A stretch of DNA of 15,237 nt from DATGLE01 sp035294325 (GTDB taxonomy: Bacteria > Chloroflexota > Ktedonobacteria > Ktedonobacterales > Ktedonobacteraceae): contig DATGLE010000270.1 of assembly GCA_035294325.1 (NCBI GenBank), forward strand, positions 1 to 15,237. Direction: 5' to 3'. Positions 6,003 to 13,293 of this stretch are shown here, one piece after another. The notes beneath the pieces are model-generated. The model was not told the origin of the DNA. It worked only from the letters and a program-made list of their open reading frames with translations, and searched no databases. A program made the translations under genes and the position numbers. The first letter of the stretch is position 1. Each line of letters opens with the position of its first letter.

Positions 6003-7394
6003 CTAAATGCTCTTGCCGATGAGTTGCGCCGCTTGCTTACGCAATGCCTGGAGGCCGTTGCTAAAATGTACCGGATAAGGCTGCTCAACGGTAAGGGCGC
6101 GATACTGCGCGGGGAGCTGCGCCAGATTCTGCTGCGCCAGCTCGCGGATCTCGGACAACGGCGGCAGGCTGCCGGGGACGATCTCGCCGTTGCGCATCAC
6201 GGGCCGCAGGAGCCGCTGGTAATTATCGGGGCGCGGCTCGTGGGCCAGTTGAACGATATCTTCTTCCCACCGGGGATGGCGGTAGATCTCTTTCTTGCCG
6301 GGCCAGGTGCTCTTGGCTTCCGCCATCTTCATCTTAGGATACTCTGTCCCTGATTCGTCGACGTACCATACCTCTTTATAAACCATATTGAGCGTGCCGC
6401 CGGAGACGTGGCGTTCAGTCGAGCCGGCGCCGCTGCCCAGCGAGGTGCCTACGCCAAACGAGTCGATGGCCGCGCCCGCCTCCAGCAGTTCGGCGATCTT
6501 CCACTCATCGAGGTCGCCGCTGGCGAGAATGCGCACATTGTTCAGCCCTGCCTTGTCGAGTTGTTCGCGCACGTAGATACTATCTTCAACGAGATCCCCG
6601 CTATCCAGGCGCACCGCCGCCAGCGTGTGCCCCAGCGTTTCCTGGGAGCGCAGTGCAACCTCAATCGCCGTGTGGATGGCCTGGCGCGTGTCGTAGGTAT
6701 CGAGCAGCAGCGTATAGCGGTTGTACGCCTCCGCAATCGCTTCAAACGCCTCTTCCTCGCTGGGGAAGACTTCGATGAGGGCATGGGGGACGGTGCCGGT
6801 TGCGGGCAGGCGGAACTCGTAGGCGGCGTTGAGCAGCGATGTGCTGGCGCAGCCGCCGATATAAGAGGCGCGAGCCACCGTCATTGGCTCCTGTGCGCGC
6901 CGGAAAGCGAACTCGGCGACACGGCGTGGATGCCCGCGTTCGGCGGCATAAACGATGCGCGAAGCCTTCGTCGCGATCAATGTCGAGAGTCCGAGAGCCT
7001 GAAGCAGACCGGCCTCCAGCAGCAGCGCTTCACGGAATGGAGCCGTCACGCGCATCAGCGGCTCGTTGGGAAATGCTATCGAGCCTTCTGGCAGGGCCAG
7101 GATCTCACCGGTAAAACGCAGCCCTGCCAGTTCGTCAAGAAAAGCCGCATCGTAATCGCGGATAGTAGCCAGGAATTTTAGCTCTTTATCGGTATAGCGA
7201 AATGACTGAGCAAACTCCAGGGCGGATTCCAGTCCTGCTACGAGCAGGTACGCGCCACCAAAGGGAGCGCTGCGCGTATACAGGTCAAAGGTGGTAAGGC
7301 CATTGCGACCACTACGCCATGAGATGTATGCCGAGTCGGGGTGGTACATGTCAGTCATCAATCCTGGATGAAAACTAGGTGCACGACGGTGCAT
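6003..7394 (-). CDS. pncB: Nicotinate phosphoribosyltransferase
   Basis: This is the first step of the Preiss-Handler NAD salvage pathway: nicotinate plus PRPP to nicotinate mononucleotide, ATP-stimulated, in the cytoplasm. Start ATG 7394 has GAGAGG 8 nt upstream; GTG 7397 is the alternative. The product is 463 aa, in the family range. Evidence: the N-terminal LMTDMYHPDSAY, the phosphorylatable His204 in GTVPHALIE, RLDSGDL (262-268), SGDLDEWKI (292-300), FGVGTSLG and a KMAEAKSTWPGKKEIYR block (356-372), all typical of NAPRT. The adjacent gene on the same strand is an unidentified membrane protein; a niacin-uptake role for it would be speculation. A TATAAT lies about 98 bp upstream. No NrtR-like or NiaR-like box was recognised. 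Confidence 0.95.
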   Translation of the reverse strand: MHRRAPSFHPGLMTDMYHPDSAYISWRSGRNGLTTFDLYTRSAPFGGAYLLVAGLESALEFAQSFRYTDKELKFLATIRDYDAAFLDELAGLRFTGEILALPEGSIAFPNEPLMRVTAPFREALLLEAGLLQALGLSTLIATKASRIVYAAERGHPRRVAEFAFRRAQEPMTVARASYIGGCASTSLLNAAYEFRLPATGTVPHALIEVFPSEEEAFEAIAEAYNRYTLLLDTYDTRQAIHTAIEVALRSQETLGHTLAAVRLDSGDLVEDSIYVREQLDKAGLNNVRILASGDLDEWKIAELLEAGAAIDSFGVGTSLGSGAGSTERHVSGGTLNMVYKEVWYVDESGTEYPKMKMAEAKSTWPGKKEIYRHPRWEEDIVQLAHEPRPDNYQRLLRPVMRNGEIVPGSLPPLSEIRELAQQNLAQLPAQYRALTVEQPYPVHFSNGLQALRKQAAQLIGKSI

Positions 7395-7433
7395 CACTAA
7401 GCCCTCTCTTCGTTCTTGCGTGGATCGAATCGA

Positions 7434-7520
7434 TGCCCATGATGAAATCTTTCCTCATTCTGCTGATCGATGGGCACTTATGAATCCTTCCATTATATAA
7501 CATTGGCTATGTGGCTGATT
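7434..7520 (-). promoter_or_regulatory. Candidate promoter and leader stem of the NAPRT gene
   Basis: On the minus strand TATAAT (7497-7492) gives a plausible -10, but the -35 is poor (AATCAG, 7520-7515). The leader of about 90 nt contains a 7-bp inverted repeat, TGCCCAT (7434-7440) and ATGGGCA (7470-7476), with a 29-nt loop. Its function is unknown. Confidence 0.35.
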
Positions 7521-7628
7521 TCTGACACCGGCACTTGCTCGCGCCTTTGCACAGCGGAGCCGTGCGACCCGCCGGCCCGAGCGAGCGGGGATGGTGAGAA
7601 GCTGGCGCATTGTTACGAAGCCGGACCA

Positions 7629-7657
7629 TTGACAAACCTGGAGAGACGGCCTATAGT
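7629..7657 (+). promoter_or_regulatory. Sigma-A-type promoter of the isomerase-oxidoreductase pair
   Basis: TTGACA (7629-7634), a 17-bp spacer and TATAGT (7652-7657): a perfect -35 and near-consensus -10. The start near 7664 leaves about 45 nt to ATG 7710. The rest of the 315-bp divergent gap (7395-7709) holds the leader of the NAPRT gene and a GC-rich stretch at about 7530-7600 without a gene. Confidence 0.85.
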
Positions 7658-7709
7658 TGATAGTAAACGTTTTCTTTCTGACTGTGAACCGATCTAGAAG
7701 GAGTGAGGG

Positions 7710-8561
7710 ATGCGTTTCAGTATTATCACCGACGAGATAGCGCAGGATCTTGAGCGTGCACTGCGTGTATGTCGCGAACTGGGCGTAAGCACCGTTGAAT
7801 TGCGCTCCATCGACGGGCAGAACATCGTGTTTCACGACGAGAGCAGCCTGCAACGGATACGCGCCCTGCTAATCGAGGGGGGCTTTCGCGTTGGAGTTAT
7901 CGCGTCGCCGTTCCTCAAAAGCCATTTCTGGGGAAAATATCCTTATGCGCGAGCGGAGCAACCGGTGAGCGATTTTGACACCCAGGAGCGGCAATGGGAG
8001 ATACTGGAGCGCTCTTTTGCTCTTGCCCGGTTCTTTGATACGCGACTGGTGCGCACCTTTTCCTTCTGGCGCCTGGCCCATCCTGATCTGGTGCGCGACG
8101 AGCTGCTGGCGATACTCTCCGAGGCGGTAGAGCGTACCGAAAAGGCCGGTCTGAAACTCGTGCTTGAGAACGAGCATGCATGCATTCTGGCTACAGGCGC
8201 CGAGGTTGACTGGTTTCTCCAGCGCATCCCGTCGCAGGCATTTGGCGTCATCTGGGATCCCGGCAACGAGGCGTTTGCTGGCTCGCGGCCATTTCCTGAC
8301 GGATATCGTCATGTGCGGGGGCGCGTGGCCCATGTGCATCTCAAGGATGTCGATGGGGGGCAGCGTCGCTTTGTGAAGATGGGAACGGGTATCATTGATT
8401 ATGCCGGGCAGTTGCGCGCGCTGGCCGAGGATGGCTACGATGGCCTGCTCTCGCTGGAGACACACTATAAGCATCCAGAAGGAGGAGCGGAGCAGGCTAC
8501 CAGGGAGTCGTTCGCCGCTTTGCGCATGCTGGCCGGGCGCGCGGGCGTTGATATCGCTTAG
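7710..8561 (+). CDS. Sugar phosphate isomerase/epimerase-like TIM-barrel protein
   Basis: Start ATG 7710 has AAGGAG 8 nt upstream; 283 aa. It belongs to the AP-endonuclease-2/xylose-isomerase-like TIM-barrel family, which includes IolE, hydroxypyruvate isomerase and tagatose-3-epimerase relatives. The N-terminus MRFSIITDEIAQDLERAL and GVSTVELR (25-32) are the first barrel strands. The four probable metal ligands are Glu153 (VLENE), Asp183 (WDPGN), His210 (AHVHLKD) and Glu250 (LSLETHY). The PGN and HLKD blocks are characteristic. It has its own strong promoter and is followed after 17 bp by an oxidoreductase, a pairing common in inositol and other sugar or polyol catabolic operons. The substrate cannot be read from the sequence, and no transporter or kinase is nearby. 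Confidence 0.88.
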   Translation: MRFSIITDEIAQDLERALRVCRELGVSTVELRSIDGQNIVFHDESSLQRIRALLIEGGFRVGVIASPFLKSHFWGKYPYARAEQPVSDFDTQERQWEILERSFALARFFDTRLVRTFSFWRLAHPDLVRDELLAILSEAVERTEKAGLKLVLENEHACILATGAEVDWFLQRIPSQAFGVIWDPGNEAFAGSRPFPDGYRHVRGRVAHVHLKDVDGGQRRFVKMGTGIIDYAGQLRALAEDGYDGLLSLETHYKHPEGGAEQATRESFAALRMLAGRAGVDIA

Positions 8562-8578
8562 ATCATGGAGTTGCATCA

Positions 8579-9709
8579 ATGGAATCGTCTCGGAGCTTAC
8601 GTTTGCGCTACGCTGTTATCGGCGTGGCTGCTGGTATATTTAACTCGCATCGTCGCGGGCTGGCATCGCCCATCGTCGAAATCGTCGCCGTCTCTGATAT
8701 CGATGCAGAGCGCGGTCAGCGGCGGGCCGACGAGATCGGCTGCCCTTTTTATACCGATTATCGTCAATTGCTGGCCGGGGTACGGCCCGATGTCGCGGTA
8801 ATCCTGACGCCCCATCCACTGCACGCAAGAATAGCCATCGACTGCCTGCGCGCGGGATGTCATGTCCTGGTGGAGAAGCCCATCGCCATCCAGGTCGCGG
8901 AGGCCGATGCGATGATCGCGGTCGCCAGAGAATGCGGGCGCCTGCTGGGCGTGGTGTTCCAGCACCGTTTTCGCCCGGATGTACGCATGGCGCACCGGCT
9001 GCTGCAAGCAGGCCGGCTCGGCGCGATTGAGCGTGTCGAGCTGACAGCCGTCTGGACGCGGCCCGCCAGCTACTTTCACCAGGCTCCGTGGCGCGCAACG
9101 TGGGCGGGCGAGGGTGGAGGCATCGCCATGAATCAGGCGATGCATAATATGGATATACTCTGCTATCTGGTGGGGATGCCGCAGCGGGTCTATGGCTGGA
9201 CACGCCGTCTGCTGCACCAGATCGAGGTCGAGGATACCATCCAGGCGATGCTAGAATGGCCCGGCGGGGCCCTGGGGACGCTCCATATCAGTACGGCGGA
9301 GGCCGACGTGCCCGAACGGCTGAAAATTGTGGGCACCAGGGGCAGGCTTGAACTGTGCGGGGGGCAGCTCACTTTTCGGGAACTCGACCAGGATATCAGG
9401 GAGTATGCGGCCACGAATCCTGAGCCTTACGGCAAACTGCCATCGCATGAAGTCGCGTTGGAAGAAGTCGCGCTGGAACTGGAAAATGGCGCCGCCGATC
9501 ATAGCGCGGTCTACAGTAATTTCCACGATGCTATTTTGCATGGTAGCCCGCTCATGGTCGATGGCGAGCAGGGCCGTATGTCACTGGAGCTGGCGAACGC
9601 CATCATTTATTCTCACTTCACGCACAGCGAGGTCGAACTGCCGCTGGATCGGCAGAGCTACGCAGCCTTGCTTGAGAGGCTGCAACGGTCCTCCTCATTC
9701 CGGGGATGA
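8579..9709 (+). CDS. Gfo/Idh/MocA-family NAD(P)-dependent oxidoreductase
   Basis: Start ATG 8579 has GGAG 8 nt upstream, 17 bp after the isomerase stop, so the two are very probably co-transcribed. The product is 376 aa, the normal size. N-terminal Rossmann fold (about 9-125): YAVIGVAAGI, acidic VSDID at the end of strand 2 (38-42), TPHPLHARIAIDCLRAGCHVLVEKPIA with the conserved Lys100 of the EKP motif. In the C-terminal domain GEGGGIAMNQAMHNMDIL (178-194) holds the catalytic-type His189 and Asp192. The dinucleotide-binding glycine motif is unusual: GVAAGI (15-20) instead of GxGxxG. Family members oxidise or reduce sugars, inositols and related alcohols; the exact substrate is unknown, but with the isomerase a two-step conversion of one sugar is likely. 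Confidence 0.92.
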   Translation: MESSRSLRLRYAVIGVAAGIFNSHRRGLASPIVEIVAVSDIDAERGQRRADEIGCPFYTDYRQLLAGVRPDVAVILTPHPLHARIAIDCLRAGCHVLVEKPIAIQVAEADAMIAVARECGRLLGVVFQHRFRPDVRMAHRLLQAGRLGAIERVELTAVWTRPASYFHQAPWRATWAGEGGGIAMNQAMHNMDILCYLVGMPQRVYGWTRRLLHQIEVEDTIQAMLEWPGGALGTLHISTAEADVPERLKIVGTRGRLELCGGQLTFRELDQDIREYAATNPEPYGKLPSHEVALEEVALELENGAADHSAVYSNFHDAILHGSPLMVDGEQGRMSLELANAIIYSHFTHSEVELPLDRQSYAALLERLQRSSSFRG

Positions 9710-9774
9710 GGCCGGCAGGAGCACAGCTATCGAAAAGGCGATGCCAGGACTTCTCTCCTTCACTACCGCAACTC

Positions 9775-9803
9775 TTGACAGCGAAATTGCAAAATGCTAT
9801 AGT
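9775..9803 (+). promoter_or_regulatory. Sigma-A-type promoter of the NfeD-stomatin operon
   Basis: TTGACA (9775-9780), a 17-bp spacer and TATAGT (9798-9803), with TGC making an extended -10. The inverted repeat TGCTAT (9795-9800) / ATAGCA (9808-9813) covers the -10 and could be an operator. The start near 9810 leaves a leader of about 178 nt. Confidence 0.8.
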
Positions 9804-9923
9804 CAACATAGCAGATAGTTATCAGGGATGGTAGGAAAAACAGGCTCAAGCAGGTATCGTGTTTCGATCAAATGTGTGCTATGATATGCATGTCAGAGAA
9901 AATGTTTCTGCTGCTTCTACAAT

Positions 9924-9941
9924 AATATACACATGTATATT
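9924..9941. promoter_or_regulatory. 18-bp AT-rich palindrome in the NfeD leader, candidate operator
   Basis: AATATACA and TGTATATT flank a central CA at 9924-9941: 8-bp arms, perfect. It lies between the promoter and ATG 9988 in an AT-rich region. A repressor site or small RNA stem are both possible. Confidence 0.4.
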
Positions 9942-9987
9942 TATAGAATAAGGCGCGTCGTTACGAATTGTCTGGAGGAGAAAGGCC

Positions 9988-11385
9988 ATGTTTTCGCGCC
10001 ATACACATCGCCGGTCAGACGTGCCGCGCCTGGCGATGCCGGCAATCATCCTCGGTATTGTCATTCTGGCAGCGCTTTCACTGGTTGCCGGTCCGGTTGA
10101 AGCGGCATCAGCGCATGTAGATGTAATGGTATTGAATAGCGATATTGGTCCAGGTTCTCTGCACTTTCTCAGCGAGGCGATTAATACCGCCGAGCATGAT
10201 GGAGCGCGAGCGCTGGTCATGGAGATCGACACTCCTGGCGGCGATATCGACTCGATGAAGTCGATGACGCAGGCGGAGTTGAACAGTACCGTACCCATTA
10301 TCGCCTATGTTTCGCCGGCCGGCGGGCGGGCAGCTTCGGCTGGCGCTTTTGTTACACTGGCTGCGCCGGTTGCCGCGATGGCGCCGACAACGCGTATCGG
10401 CGCGTCCAGCCCGATCAGTGGCAGCGGAGCCGATCTGGGCAATACGCTCAAAGAGAAGATCGAAAACGATCTCGTCGCCTCCATCACCAGCATACAGAGC
10501 CGTTATGGTCGCAATGTGCCGCTGGCGGTAAAGATGGTCACACAGGCCAGTTCATACGATGATACGCAGGCTGTAGACAACAAGATCGTCGATCTGGAGG
10601 CGCCCTCTTTAAATGCCCTGCTCGATGCAGTGAACGGGCGGACGGTGCAGCTTTCCGGTCATACCGTGACGTTGCAGACCGCCGGAGTTGGCGTGCAGAC
10701 GCTCAGTCCCAGCACCATCGATGCGCTCTACTCGTTTCTGATCGATCCAAATGTGGCCTTCCTGCTCTTTGTTGTTGCCATGATCGGCATTTACCTGGAG
10801 ATCGCACATCCCGGCGTCATTGTGCCCGGCGTCGTGGGGGGCATCGCCCTCCTGCTCTTCCTCTTCGCTGCCGGATCGCTCTCGCCTGACTGGGTGGGCC
10901 TGGCGCTGATGGGCTTTTCGCTGGCGCTGCTGGTGCTGGATATACGGTTGCCCTCGCATGGTGTCCTGACGATTGGCGCCGTCATCTCGCTTATTCTGGG
11001 TGCCCTGCTCTTTTTCAACAGCGGCAGCGGCGGAGCATATGGTGAGCCGCGTGTCAACCCGCTGGTTGTCTACGCGATGGGCGCAGTAGTTGGCCTCATA
11101 GGACTTTCACTGGTATCATTCATTGTGCGAGCGCAGCGGCAGCCGGTCACAACGGGAGTCGAATCCATGATCGGAGCCAGAGTCACTGCCCTGACCGATC
11201 TTGAGCCGGAAGGACGGGTAAGCTATGGCGGCGAGAACTGGGCGGCAGTGCTCGATCCGCCTGCACTCTCCGTCGATGCCGGAACCATATTGCAGATCGT
11301 CTCAGTTGAAGGGCTGCGCCTCCATGTGCGGCCCGCGCATACCCAGAAGGTTGTGGATACACAATCCGCGACTACTCATGAATAG
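9988..11385 (+). CDS. nfeD: NfeD-family membrane-bound serine protease (stomatin operon partner)
   Basis: Start ATG 9988 has GGAGG about 10 nt upstream; 465 aa. A signal peptide or anchor (hydrophobic about 17-36, small residues VEAASA at 37-42) leads to a ClpP/SppA-like protease domain (about 43-235) with EIDTPGGD (79-86), the nucleophile Ser117 in GGRAASAGA and the base Lys155 or Lys157 in NTLKEKIEN. These match the Ser-Lys dyad of the archaeal 1510-N protease, which cuts stomatin. Membrane segments follow (about 255-275, 276-297, 302-318, 326-343, 359-380), then a soluble OB-fold NfeD domain (about 388-450, VGLRVTAL-like start at IGARVTAL). The stomatin gene is 25 bp downstream, the classic arrangement. 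Probably acts on the stomatin partner or other membrane proteins in quality control. Confidence 0.95.
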   Translation: MFSRHTHRRSDVPRLAMPAIILGIVILAALSLVAGPVEAASAHVDVMVLNSDIGPGSLHFLSEAINTAEHDGARALVMEIDTPGGDIDSMKSMTQAELNSTVPIIAYVSPAGGRAASAGAFVTLAAPVAAMAPTTRIGASSPISGSGADLGNTLKEKIENDLVASITSIQSRYGRNVPLAVKMVTQASSYDDTQAVDNKIVDLEAPSLNALLDAVNGRTVQLSGHTVTLQTAGVGVQTLSPSTIDALYSFLIDPNVAFLLFVVAMIGIYLEIAHPGVIVPGVVGGIALLLFLFAAGSLSPDWVGLALMGFSLALLVLDIRLPSHGVLTIGAVISLILGALLFFNSGSGGAYGEPRVNPLVVYAMGAVVGLIGLSLVSFIVRAQRQPVTTGVESMIGARVTALTDLEPEGRVSYGGENWAAVLDPPALSVDAGTILQIVSVEGLRLHVRPAHTQKVVDTQSATTHE

Positions 11386-11410
11386 ATGTGAAATATAAAG
11401 GAGGCTCTCG

Positions 11411-12247
11411 ATGGGTGCAGTCATATTGGCCCTGATCGGGGTTATCATTCTTATTCTAGTGATTATGGCGCTGTCCGGCATTCGTGTTGTACAGCAGTAC
11501 GAGCGCGGTGTCATCTTTGTCCTGGGCCGTCTCTGGGGCGCGAAGGGACCCGGTTTATTCTGGGTACCGCCCGTGGTTTCGCGCATGATTAAGGTTGATC
11601 TGCGTATCGTCACCCTCACCGTGCCGCCGCAGGAGATCATTACCCGCGACAATGTGACGGTTAAAGTTACCGCCGTGATCTACTTTTACGTTGTAGATCC
11701 CGTCTCCGCGGTAGTCAACGTGATGAATTTCATCCAGGCGACGACGCAGATTGGACAGACCACGTTACGCAACGTGCTGGGCCAGTCCGACCTGGACGAA
11801 CTGCTTTCACAGCGCAACAAGATCAACCGCGAATTGCAGGCCATCATCGACGAGCACACGGAGCGCTGGGGCGTGAAAGTGACGGCAGTCGAAATCAAGG
11901 ATGTCGAGCTGCCGGCCACGATGCAGCGCGCGATGGCGAAGCAGGCGGAGGCGGAACGCGAGAAGCGGGCAAAGATCATCCATGCCGAAGGTGAGTTGCA
12001 GGCTTCGTCGCAGCTCGCTCAGGCGGCCGGTGTCATCGCCGAGCAGCCTGGCGCACTTCAGTTGCGCTACCTGCAAACGCTGACGGAGATCGCCGTCGAA
12101 AAGAACTCGACCATCATCTTCCCACTGCCGATTGATCTGATCGAGCCGTTGATGAAAATCATGGATCATCAGAATGGAGCGAAGGCGCGAGAACGCTTCG
12201 ATGGGCCTCGCGTGACGACACCGTACTCGCCGACGCCGATGCAATAA
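11411..12247 (+). CDS. Stomatin/prohibitin (SPFH) membrane scaffold protein
   Basis: Start ATG 11411 is preceded by a near-perfect AAAGGAGG 6 nt upstream; 278 aa. An N-terminal membrane segment (about 3-21) is followed by the SPFH domain: VVQQYERGVIFVLGRLWGAKGPGLFWVPP (26-54), DLRIVTLTVPPQEIITRDNVTVKV (63-86) and VDPVSAV (95-101), then a coiled coil rich in Ala, Glu and Lys (about 165-215, MAKQAEAEREKRAKIIHAEG) and a hydrophobic strand STIIFPLPIDLI (233-244). Stomatins oligomerise at membranes; in the archaeal pair the NfeD protease cleaves the hydrophobic C-terminal part of stomatin. The operon with nfeD (25-bp gap) fits this. The C-terminal tail is short and Pro-rich (TTPYSPTPMQ). Confidence 0.96.
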   Translation: MGAVILALIGVIILILVIMALSGIRVVQQYERGVIFVLGRLWGAKGPGLFWVPPVVSRMIKVDLRIVTLTVPPQEIITRDNVTVKVTAVIYFYVVDPVSAVVNVMNFIQATTQIGQTTLRNVLGQSDLDELLSQRNKINRELQAIIDEHTERWGVKVTAVEIKDVELPATMQRAMAKQAEAEREKRAKIIHAEGELQASSQLAQAAGVIAEQPGALQLRYLQTLTEIAVEKNSTIIFPLPIDLIEPLMKIMDHQNGAKARERFDGPRVTTPYSPTPMQ

Positions 12248-12254
12248 GGGCGAT

Positions 12255-12326
12255 GGCAAGCAAGAAGATGCAGCAAGAGAGGATGGGGCATGCTCCATCC
12301 TTTCTTGCTGCATCTTCTTGCTTGCC
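12255..12326. repeat. 32-bp near-perfect inverted repeat between convergent genes
   Basis: Arms 12255-12286 and 12295-12326 are complementary over 32 positions with one G-U-type mismatch; the 8-nt centre GGCATGCT is nearly self-complementary too. It lies 7 bp after the stomatin stop and 17 bp before the end of pyrE. There is no T-run on either side, so it is an atypical terminator; RNase III-type processing or a mobile-repeat remnant are alternatives. Confidence 0.85.
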
Positions 12327-12343
12327 GGGCGATATTCTTTTCG

Positions 12344-13009
12344 TTAGAGTGGTGACGTGTGGTTCTCGCCCTGCTTGCCGCGCAGATATTCCGCACAGGT
12401 GCGGTACGTTTCCTCCGAGATGAGTCCTTTGGACATGTAGTGATTGAGCATGACATCGAGCTTCAAGATACTCATCAGGTTGTATCCGTGGCGGCGTAAG
12501 CGTTCCTGCGCTCCATGCTCGCGGTCAACGAGTACGAGAACATCCTTTGCCTGCAAACCATTCTCTTCCAACAACGCGGCTGTTTCCAGAACGCTGCTGC
12601 CTCTGGTGATAAGATCGTCGATGATGAGGACGCTATCGCCTCTGGTAAAGCGGCCCTCGATGCCGCGCTTGCCTGTACCTTCCGGGCGGATACGTGCATA
12701 GATCAGAGGAGTGTTGGTCTCTACCGCATAGGCTGTAGCCAGCAGCAAACCTCCTACCGGCACACCTGCTACCAGGGTAAAAGGATGGACTCGCGGACGA
12801 CGTAATGATTGGGCTAAACTGACTTCCTGTTGCATCAGCTTGCTGGCAACGCGTAAAGCGGTTGGATTACTGATTAAGACCTTGGGGTTCACAAAAACCG
12901 GTGAGCTAACGGCTGATTCGCTCACCGTGAAGTCGCCAAATTGCACGCCCCCCAGATCAAACAGTATTTGCGCCAACCAGAGATTATCCAGAGACTGCTC
13001 TTTTGCCAC
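12344..13009 (-). CDS. pyrE: Orotate phosphoribosyltransferase
   Basis: Catalyses orotate plus PRPP to orotidine 5'-monophosphate in de novo pyrimidine synthesis. Start GTG 13009 has AAGGA 7 nt upstream; 221 aa, normal for the family. The PRPP-binding motif is SVLIIDDLITRGSSV (126-140, Asp131-Asp132); the preceding region has AGVPVGGLLLATAYA (81-95), and the loop ARIRPEGTGKRGIEGRF (105-121) corresponds to the mobile KE-K-HG-type catalytic loop, though degenerate. The Arg in ITRGSS is usually Thr in this motif. Other type I phosphoribosyltransferases are possible in principle, but length and loop order favour PyrE. It stands alone, with its own promoter, away from other pyr genes. Confidence 0.87.
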   Translation of the reverse strand: MAKEQSLDNLWLAQILFDLGGVQFGDFTVSESAVSSPVFVNPKVLISNPTALRVASKLMQQEVSLAQSLRRPRVHPFTLVAGVPVGGLLLATAYAVETNTPLIYARIRPEGTGKRGIEGRFTRGDSVLIIDDLITRGSSVLETAALLEENGLQAKDVLVLVDREHGAQERLRRHGYNLMSILKLDVMLNHYMSKGLISEETYRTCAEYLRGKQGENHTSPL

Positions 13010-13049
13010 CTCAACGTCCTTTCTCGCAAAGTGAGGATTTGTGCTATTA

Positions 13050-13058
13050 AGTATAGCA
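13050..13058 (-). promoter_or_regulatory. Extended -10 promoter of pyrE
   Basis: On the minus strand TGC-TATACT (13058-13050) is an extended -10; no good -35 is seen. The inverted repeat TGCTAT (13042-13047) / ATAGCA (13053-13058) overlaps it. The start near 13043 leaves about 34 nt of leader. Confidence 0.6.
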
Positions 13059-13147
13059 TAGACAGGCTCAAGAAATACAGCGTCTCTAAAAATTCACAGG
13101 GCTGTTTAAAAGTCGCGGCATGAGATTTCATCGGGCGCTGCATTTTT

Positions 13148-13202
13148 CCCCAAACACCTCGGCGTCGCAGGTGGGGACGAGTGCAAAAAAGTGACGCGTC
13201 AC
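13148..13202. promoter_or_regulatory. Hairpin and 12-bp palindrome upstream of the ABC-F gene
   Basis: CACCT (13155-13159) pairs with AGGTG (13169-13173), extendable by CCC/GGG past an AAA bulge. GTGACGCGTCAC (13191-13202) is a perfect palindrome, operator-like, 15 bp upstream of the candidate -35 at 13217. Confidence 0.35.
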
Positions 13203-13216
13203 CTGGCCGGGGCACA

Positions 13217-13245
13217 TTGCCAGATTGCGCGGTCTGTGTTACGCT
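13217..13245 (+). promoter_or_regulatory. Weak candidate promoter of the ABC-F gene
   Basis: TTGCCA (13217-13222), 17 bp, TACGCT (13240-13245). The -10 keeps only the three key positions. If used, transcription would start near 13252 and bypass most of the hairpin at 13246-13265. Confidence 0.3.
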
Positions 13246-13272
13246 ACCAGACGTATCAATCTGGTTTTTTTT
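13246..13272 (+). terminator. Terminator-like hairpin with T8 before the ABC-F gene, candidate attenuator
   Basis: ACCAGA (13246-13251) and TCTGGT (13260-13265), with an 8-nt loop, are followed by eight Ts (13265-13272), 21 bp before ATG 13294. Competing partners lie upstream: CCAGATTG (13220-13227) can pair with CAATCTGG (13257-13264), and GTCTG (13232-13236) with CAGAC (13248-13252). Confidence 0.5.
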
Positions 13273-13293
13273 CTTGAATTCGAGTGAAGAAAG

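Noticed and set aside
6408..7181. 257-codon plus-strand open frame
   Set aside because: Antisense shadow of the nicotinate phosphoribosyltransferase gene; no start signal or family pattern.
7395..7709. Riboswitch for NAD precursors before the NAPRT gene
   Set aside because: Only a 7-bp inverted repeat with a 29-nt loop is visible; no recognisable riboswitch core.
13191..13277. GTG 13191 frame of about 28 codons as leader peptide of the ABC-F gene
   Set aside because: No ribosome binding site, and it runs through the terminator hairpin; kept only as a remote alternative.
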